A stretch of DNA of 64,000 nt from CALINB01 sp938045325 (lineage in GTDB: Bacteria; Pseudomonadota; Alphaproteobacteria; Rhodospirillales; CALINB01). The stretch lies in the NCBI GenBank assembly GCA_038114465.1, contig JAYNQW010000006.1:1-64000 (forward strand), in the 5' to 3' direction. The notes beneath the pieces were generated by a model. That model saw only the letters and a program-made list of their open reading frames with translations, did no database searches and was not told the DNA's origin. This document shows positions 59,349 through 64,000 of this stretch, piece by piece (the first letter of the stretch is position 1; the number at the start of each line of letters is the position of its first letter). The position numbers and the translations under genes were made by a program.

Positions 59349-60851
59349 CTACACGTCTTCTTCGACGTCGAGGTTCCGCTTGGTCAGGCGCCGGATAATA
59401 CCGGGCAGGAACAGGGAAAGGGCCGACATGACAAAGAGGGTTACCACGATGGGCCGTGACATGATCAGCCAGATATCGCCTTGCGTCATCATCATGGATT
59501 GACGGAACGCGATTTCCATATTGTCACCCAGCACGGCGCCCAAAATGATCGGGGCCAACGGATAATCGTATTTGCGGAAGTAATAGCCGATGGCGCCAAA
59601 GGCACACATAAACAGCACATCGAGGATCGCGCCGTTTTTACTAAGCACACCGGATGCCGCCACGACGATGATCATCGGCAGCAACCAGCGCATCGGTAAA
59701 TACAAAATTCTTACAAACACGCCGACCATCGGCAGGTTGAAGATCAACAGCATGATGTTGCCGAGGTACAGAGCGGCGATCAGGCCCCAAACGATGTCGG
59801 CGTTTTGCGTAAACAACAGCGGTCCGGGTTGAACGTCGATGATGTAAAACGCACCGAGCATAACGGCCGTGGTTGCCGAGCCCGGAATACCAAGGGCCAA
59901 CATGGGGACCATGGCGCCCGCACTGGCTGCGTTGTTGGCCGACTCAGGCCCGGCGACACCTTGAATCATGCCGGTGCCGAACTTCTCGGGGTTTTTCGAA
60001 ACCTGCACTTCGACCGAGTAGGAAATGAAGGCTGCAATGCCCGCACCCGCGCCCGGCAAAACACCGATAAAGAAGCCCAGAATGCCGCCGCGGAATATCG
60101 CGCCGACGCTCTCTTTTAATTCCTTGAGTGAGATGTAAATTTTATGTTTCAACACCTCGAATTTGCCGCCGGAGCGAATGTTCCGAGCGTTGATCAACAC
60201 TTCAGAAACGGCAAACAGTCCCAATGGAACGGCTAGGAATTCGATGCCTTCCTGCAGATCGGAAATGCCGAAAATGAAACGCCGGGCACCCATGAGGTCG
60301 GTGCCGACAGTGGCGACCATCAAACCAAGCAGCATGGCGATCATCGCTTTCGGCAACGATTTGCCGGCCAAGGCCGCGACGGCCGTAAGGCCAAAGATAT
60401 AGAGCGCAAAATACTCCTGTGAACTGAATTTCAAGGCGGCATCGGCGAGGAACGGCGCGAGCAGCATCAAACCGACCACGGCAATGGTTCCGGCGATGTA
60501 CGAGCCGATAGCGGCGATACAGAGCGCCGGTCCAGCACGGCCTTTTTTGGCCATTTGGTGGCCGTCGAGACACGCGACCACGGCGGATGTATCGCCGGGC
60601 ACGTTCAGAAGGATGGACGCTGTCGAGCCGCCATACATCACGCCGGTATAGGCGGCCGCCAACATAATGATGGAGCCGACCGGATCGAGTTTGAAAATCA
60701 ACGGCAGTAAGAGGGCTAAGGCACCAGCGGAACCGACACCCGGCAACACGCCGATGATGGTGCCGAGAAGGGCGCCGGCGAATGAATAAATTAGGTTCGT
60801 CGGTGTGAGGGCGACCTCAAATCCGAGCATTAATTGATCTAATACACCCAT
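59349..60851 (-). CDS. tctA: Tripartite tricarboxylate transporter permease, large subunit TctA
   Basis: Large membrane subunit of a solute-binding-protein-dependent secondary transporter; 500 residues with about 10-12 hydrophobic segments. The TctA signature occurs twice in related form: GVLPGVGSAGALALLLPLIF near the N-terminus and GVLPGAGAGIAAFISYSVEV in the second half. GVMYGGSTASILLNVPG is the usual first-half motif. Preceded by GAGGG before ATG 60851. Co-transcribed with tctB, which ends 7 bp upstream. Confidence 0.92.
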   Translation of the reverse strand: MGVLDQLMLGFEVALTPTNLIYSFAGALLGTIIGVLPGVGSAGALALLLPLIFKLDPVGSIIMLAAAYTGVMYGGSTASILLNVPGDTSAVVACLDGHQMAKKGRAGPALCIAAIGSYIAGTIAVVGLMLLAPFLADAALKFSSQEYFALYIFGLTAVAALAGKSLPKAMIAMLLGLMVATVGTDLMGARRFIFGISDLQEGIEFLAVPLGLFAVSEVLINARNIRSGGKFEVLKHKIYISLKELKESVGAIFRGGILGFFIGVLPGAGAGIAAFISYSVEVQVSKNPEKFGTGMIQGVAGPESANNAASAGAMVPMLALGIPGSATTAVMLGAFYIIDVQPGPLLFTQNADIVWGLIAALYLGNIMLLIFNLPMVGVFVRILYLPMRWLLPMIIVVAASGVLSKNGAILDVLFMCAFGAIGYYFRKYDYPLAPIILGAVLGDNMEIAFRQSMMMTQGDIWLIMSRPIVVTLFVMSALSLFLPGIIRRLTKRNLDVEEDV

Positions 60852-60858
60852 AATACCC

Positions 60859-61353
60859 TCACTCGCCTGTAATCATGAGCCAGAAGTCCCCGGTCGCAAA
60901 CGTGATGTCCAGGAACCAAACGAAGAAGGCATAACAAGCAGCGGTCAGAACGCCGGCGACAATGGCCGATACCCACCATGTCCGTTCACCGAGAAACTTT
61001 ACGCCGATAGTAACAAAGACAAAAGTTGCAGGCGGATAACCGATCAGATCAATGAGCAGAACATAGGCAATGACCATAAAAAGAATGGCCACGCCTCTGA
61101 TTTCGTCAATGATGCCGACAATTTTTTCATATTGCATGCCGCCTGTGCGCCAAGCGTTATAAAAAAAACAAGCGCACATCAGCACCCCAAATAATCCGAC
61201 TAACTGAGGAAACGCGCCGGGACCGATTTTGTCTTCCATATTTGTTTTTGGAATGGAATCGGCCTCAATAACATAAAGGACGAATAATATCGTCATTAGC
61301 GTGGCGATCATGCGATCGCCTTCAAAGAAGAGGCTTTTGATTTTTTGTCCCAC
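60859..61353 (-). CDS. tctB: Tripartite tricarboxylate transporter small subunit TctB
   Basis: 164 residues with four predicted membrane segments; the small partner of TctA. GTG 61353 is the start, with GAGGGG eight bases before it. AFPQLVGLFGVLMCACFFYN is the second helix, and the ending YAFFVWFLDITFATGDFWLM is the usual C-terminal helix. No motif beyond hydrophobicity and context is conserved, so the call rests on the tctC-tctB-tctA order. Confidence 0.85.
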   Translation of the reverse strand: MGQKIKSLFFEGDRMIATLMTILFVLYVIEADSIPKTNMEDKIGPGAFPQLVGLFGVLMCACFFYNAWRTGGMQYEKIVGIIDEIRGVAILFMVIAYVLLIDLIGYPPATFVFVTIGVKFLGERTWWVSAIVAGVLTAACYAFFVWFLDITFATGDFWLMITGE

Positions 61354-61438
61354 GATTCGAATCCCCTCAGTTTTTTCTTATCGTCGTTGGAAAAGGTGTT
61401 CTTTTATAAAGACTCTTTGAAAAATTTCAAAACGGCGT

Positions 61439-61465
61439 CCGCCGGGTCCCGATAGGACCCGGCGG
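61439..61465 (-). terminator. Stem-loop between tctC and tctB
   Basis: CCGCCGGGTCC and GGACCCGGCGG form a perfect 11-bp stem with a 5-base loop, 22 bp after the tctC stop. The minus strand then reads GTTTTGAAATTTTTC, a broken T-run. It resembles the pstS-pstC hairpin: both separate an abundant binding protein from its permease genes and may lower permease expression or protect the upstream mRNA. Confidence 0.7.
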
Positions 61466-61486
61466 CTGGCCAATGTTTATTTGCTC

Positions 61487-62500
61487 CTACGAGCTTTTCT
61501 TTTCTTTCTTCTTCTTTTTCTTCTTCTTTTTCTTACCGATCAGATTCAGCTCGGTGCCGAGCGCCAAGTAGTTATCAAACTCGGTTTTCAGCATCTTCGC
61601 GAGCTCATTACGTTTGATGAAAACCGGCGTCAGGTTGTTTTTCTTAACGTATTTTTTGAAGCTCGCATCTTTGCGGACTTTTTCGATGATACCCATCCAA
61701 TATTTAACGGCAGCCTTGCTGACGTCTTTGCCCATCCACAAACCGCGGTATTGCTTCAAAACCGGGAAGCCGTAACCGGCTTCTTGGTATGTCGGCACTT
61801 TCGGGAATTCACCGAGTTTTTCGGAAGCGGCAATGATGCGCATTTTACCGGCTCTGACGAATTGCAACAGCTGGCCTGGGTTTTCCATCACGAAATCGAT
61901 GTGACCGCCGAGCAGTTTCAGAATGCCTTGATCGTCAAACGGCGTGTAGGTCCATTTGCATTTGATTTTGCGTTGCAGCAGGATGCTGTTTAAGGACGCC
62001 ACGTTACCGAAGTCGCCGCCGCCATGGATAACTTTGCCCGGATTGGCACAGGCTTTGTCCATCACGTCTTTCATCGTTTTGTAAGGCGAATTGGCATTTA
62101 CCGTCATCAGGTTCGGTGAAACGACCATCAGTGCCAACGGTGTGAAGTGCCACGGGCGGGTTTTTTGTTTCGCCAAAATCGGGTTGTTGACCTGCGACGG
62201 TGTAATCACCTGCATCATGTGGTTGTTGGCTTTGTTTTTGATGCTGAGGTGACGCCGGGCCCGGTCACCGCGTGCGCCGCGGATGGACAGAACTTTCACG
62301 CCTTTTTTAAGCATCGGTTTTGCCGCTTTTTCGACAGCCTTGGCAAACCGGTACGTCGAGGACGTCGTGCGGACGTGTGTGAGGATTTCGAGCTGCTTGG
62401 AAGGTTTCCAAGCGGCTTCGGCGGCAGCACTGGCAAGAATTGCCATCGAGGCAACGCCCAGGACGCCGTATTTAAACGTTGTCTGAATAGGGTTTTTCAT
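61487..62500 (-). CDS. tctC: Tripartite tricarboxylate transporter substrate-binding protein TctC with poly-lysine tail
   Basis: 337 residues with a signal peptide (cleaved near AEA-AW) and GGGAG before ATG 62500. It has the Bug/TctC fold with KQLEILTHVRTTSSTYRFAK, GGGDFGNVASLNS, GGHIDFVMENPGQLLQFVRA and VPTYQEAGYGFPVLKQYRG. Most relatives have GGPxD near the N-terminus, which is not clear here, so the ligand may be unusual. The last 17 residues are GKKKKKKKKKKEKKSS-like, an unusual basic tail encoded by a homopurine tract. Ligand candidates are di- or tricarboxylates or aromatic acids. Confidence 0.87.
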   Translation of the reverse strand: MKNPIQTTFKYGVLGVASMAILASAAAEAAWKPSKQLEILTHVRTTSSTYRFAKAVEKAAKPMLKKGVKVLSIRGARGDRARRHLSIKNKANNHMMQVITPSQVNNPILAKQKTRPWHFTPLALMVVSPNLMTVNANSPYKTMKDVMDKACANPGKVIHGGGDFGNVASLNSILLQRKIKCKWTYTPFDDQGILKLLGGHIDFVMENPGQLLQFVRAGKMRIIAASEKLGEFPKVPTYQEAGYGFPVLKQYRGLWMGKDVSKAAVKYWMGIIEKVRKDASFKKYVKKNNLTPVFIKRNELAKMLKTEFDNYLALGTELNLIGKKKKKKKKKKEKKSS

Positions 62501-62655
62501 TCGTTAAACTCTCCCAAAATCTCATAATGTGGTTCGAAACGTGGTTGACCGTGAAAGCCCTGCGGGAAATTGCAGTTACCAAAAGGAAACAATTAAAGAT
62601 TTCTCGCTCAGGGTGTTCTTAGGTGGGCCCTCCCGGCCGTTTTAGCATTTTTATA

Positions 62656-62680
62656 CATCGGTTCATATAATGAACCGATG
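62656..62680. promoter_or_regulatory. 25-bp perfect palindrome, operator in the tctC-hydrolase divergent region
   Basis: CATCGGTTCAT-ATA-ATGAACCGATG has perfect 11-bp arms and a 3-bp centre. It also contains TATAAT at 62666-62671. Perfect palindromes of this size between divergent catabolic genes are typical operators of IclR-, MarR- or GntR-type regulators. No regulator gene is in the window, so the owner is unknown. The 301-bp gap 62501-62801 otherwise holds no gene. Confidence 0.7.
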
Positions 62681-62737
62681 GTTTTCAACCTAACGCTACC
62701 GATTGTGCTTAACCGGTGCAAGAAAAAATCTTGGCGT

Positions 62738-62755
62738 GGTTTATATAATGAAACA
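62738..62755 (+). promoter_or_regulatory. Imperfect second copy of the operator, near the hydrolase gene
   Basis: GGTTTATATAATGAAACA repeats the centre of the upstream palindrome (GGTTCATATAATGAACC) with the right half kept as ATGAAAC and the left half one base short. It embeds another TATAAT at 62744-62749, 47 bp before the start codon of the hydrolase, so operator and -10 box would coincide. No convincing -35 was found. Confidence 0.5.
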
Positions 62756-62801
62756 AATAATGGTGTTACCGACGCCGTGGGCGGTTTGCAGGAAAATTTG
62801 A

Positions 62802-63680
62802 ATGTCAGAAACGAGAGTATACCTAAAGTACACGACTGAAGAATTGCGGCGTCAATATGATACCCGTGCCGGCGTGCCTGGCATCAATGAAATGGTCGCC
62901 GCCCGGCCCAAAATGGCGGCTTCTTATCGTGCTGAAGCGCCACAAGTAAGGCTTGATTTGGCTTATGGCCCGCGCGATCAGGAGACTTTGGACCTGTTTA
63001 TGCCGGCCCGCGTCACTGAAGCGCCCGTGCATTTATTCATTCATGGCGGCTATTGGACCATGATGGACAAAACCGATTTCAGCTTTATCGCAAAACCATA
63101 TGTCGACGCCGGCGCCCTTGTCGCCGTCGTTAATTACGACCTTTGTCCGGTGGTGACCCTGCCCAAGATCGTCGATGAGATTCGCCGTTGCATTGTCTGG
63201 CTCTATCAACATATTGCCGAGTTTGGCGGCGATCCGAATCAAATTCACATTTCGGGTCATTCAGCGGGAGGCCATTTAACCGGCATGATGCTGGCGACGG
63301 ATTGGCCGGCATTCGATAAGACCGTCCCGGCGGATGTCGTGAAGTCGGCCGTGCCGATGAGCGGTATCTATGACCTCGAGGCGATGCGCCATATTCCCTT
63401 GCAGGAGAAACTTGTCCTCGATGCGAAAACCGCGCGTGCCAACAGCCCGATGTTTTTAGATGTGATGAGTAAAGTGCCGAGCTTGGTGGCCGTCGGCGGC
63501 GGGGAAAGCGACGAGTTTCATCGCCAATCGTTGGAGTATGCCGATCACCTCAAAGAAGGCGGTGCGGAAGTTCAGTATATGGACTGTCCGGGGCTGTTTC
63601 ACATCAGCATGCTGACCGAAACGGTCGATGCCGCTCATCCATTTACGCAAGCGAGATTACGATTGATGGGCCTGCTATAA
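62802..63680 (+). CDS. Alpha/beta hydrolase, kynurenine formamidase/esterase-like
   Basis: 292 residues with the esterase/lipase-type fold. The oxyanion-hole motif is HLFIHGGYWTMMDKTDF (HGGxW), the nucleophile serine is in HISGHSAGGHLTGMML, and the catalytic histidine is likely in CPGLFHISMLTE. HGGxW with GHSAGG is seen in BNA7/kynurenine formamidase-like enzymes and related amidases. No tryptophan-pathway genes are nearby. AGGAAA precedes ATG 62802; the operator pair upstream suggests it is co-regulated with tctCBA. Confidence 0.83.
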   Translation: MSETRVYLKYTTEELRRQYDTRAGVPGINEMVAARPKMAASYRAEAPQVRLDLAYGPRDQETLDLFMPARVTEAPVHLFIHGGYWTMMDKTDFSFIAKPYVDAGALVAVVNYDLCPVVTLPKIVDEIRRCIVWLYQHIAEFGGDPNQIHISGHSAGGHLTGMMLATDWPAFDKTVPADVVKSAVPMSGIYDLEAMRHIPLQEKLVLDAKTARANSPMFLDVMSKVPSLVAVGGGESDEFHRQSLEYADHLKEGGAEVQYMDCPGLFHISMLTETVDAAHPFTQARLRLMGLL

Positions 63681-63693
63681 TTCGAAAGTAGCG

Positions 63694-64000
63694 TTAGTCT
63701 TTTTCCGGCTTGAAGCCTTCTTCGTAACGCGCACCGTCGCGCTTGCCGTCTGCCGGATCGGCTTCGCCGACGCCGACGGTGGTGTCTTTACAAACGAGAA
63801 AGATCACATCTTCATCTTCTTCGGGGTCCGCAATAATGGAATGGACCGTGTTTGCCGGAATGTGAATCACGTGACCGGGCGGCGCGCGAAACGGTACACC
63901 GTCAATCTCGCCCATTAAGGCGCCCTGCATCACGTAGTTGAACTGTTCGTTTTTATGGATATGCGGTTTTGAACCCGTGCCACGGGCTTTATGAATGTAG
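63694..64000 (-). CDS. Cupin-domain protein, 5' part cut by the window edge
   Basis: A minus-strand gene ending at 63694; its frame is open to base 64000 with no stop or required start, so the N-terminus lies outside the window. Visible residues include GTGSKPHIHKNEQFNYVMQG, the first cupin motif with HxH and Glu, and GHVIHIPANTVHSIIADPEE, the second motif with its histidine. The tail is KRDGARYEEGFKPEKD. A metal-binding single-domain cupin is clear. Convergent with the hydrolase; a shared pathway is possible. Confidence 0.85.
   Translation of the reverse strand, partial: YIHKARGTGSKPHIHKNEQFNYVMQGALMGEIDGVPFRAPPGHVIHIPANTVHSIIADPEEDEDVIFLVCKDTTVGVGEADPADGKRDGARYEEGFKPEKD

Overview
This window reads as chromosomal DNA of an alphaproteobacterium, probably a free-living aquatic Rhodospirillales-like lineage. 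The evidence is moderate GC, ubiquinone synthesis by Coq7, a class II DAHP synthase, the plant/alphaproteobacterial type of glutathione reductase, tRNA genes with encoded CCA ends, and a tripartite tricarboxylate (TctCBA) transporter beside small oxygenases. The order-level placement is an inference. No rRNA, phage, insertion sequence or CRISPR array was seen; the two RNA genes are tRNA-Val(CAC) and tRNA-Leu(CAA).

Layout. 1-6482: a (CT)n tract at the very edge, a three-half-site Pho box, then the phosphate operon pstS-pstC-pstA-pstB-phoU-phoB. 6575-12210: a CLC chloride channel, a secreted HtrA-like protein that has lost all three catalytic residues, and a DUF1800/DUF1501 secreted pair. 12279-18521: UvrD/PcrA helicase overlapping prmA, two tandem class II aldolases, a small membrane protein and an N-terminally eroded ZntB. 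18612-25679: tRNA-Val, gph, glmU, glmS, a SET-domain protein, two overlapping genes for secreted proteins with an identical mirror-symmetric six-cysteine motif, and a Spy-like/cytochrome c pair with His-rich tails. 25794-38686: housekeeping metabolism (gabD-gor, DAHP synthase, a nicotinate phosphoribosyltransferase, nadE-gltX-SIMPL-cysS), interrupted by two minus-strand paralogues of an unrecognised family. 38724-44996: an FAD oxidoreductase, several small unknown genes, one gene broken by an in-frame stop, cimA and trmJ.

44998-48063 is a compact TetR-type regulon. tetR-tspO runs leftward; a secreted protein, a 30-residue membrane peptide, an AhpD-like protein and a PPOX-family protein run rightward. 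Matching palindromic operators lie on both sides of the divergent promoter region, one of them exactly inside the spacer of a near-consensus sigma-70 promoter. 48083-53679: coq7-dsbB and a DedA-like protein on the minus strand, then a TPR protein fused to a PRMT-like arginine methyltransferase domain, a carboxymuconolactone-decarboxylase-like protein and a quinone oxidoreductase. 53738-64000 is accessory metabolism: DAD-type cupin, tRNA-Leu, DksA-like zinc finger, MmgE/PrpD protein, a cysteine-rich lipoprotein with a defensin-like cysteine order, an operon of VOC protein and two 2-oxoglutarate oxygenases, the TctCBA transporter, and across a palindromic control region an alpha/beta hydrolase, with a cupin cut by the window edge.

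Most noteworthy are the mirror-symmetric twin Cx3C pair (23618-24573), the TPR-PRMT fusion (49978-51831), the triple-dead HtrA homologue (8379-9437), the paralogous unknown pair (31471-33406), the TetR regulon with its operator-in-spacer promoter, the nonsense-interrupted gene (41904-42452) and the 25-bp palindrome at 62656-62680.
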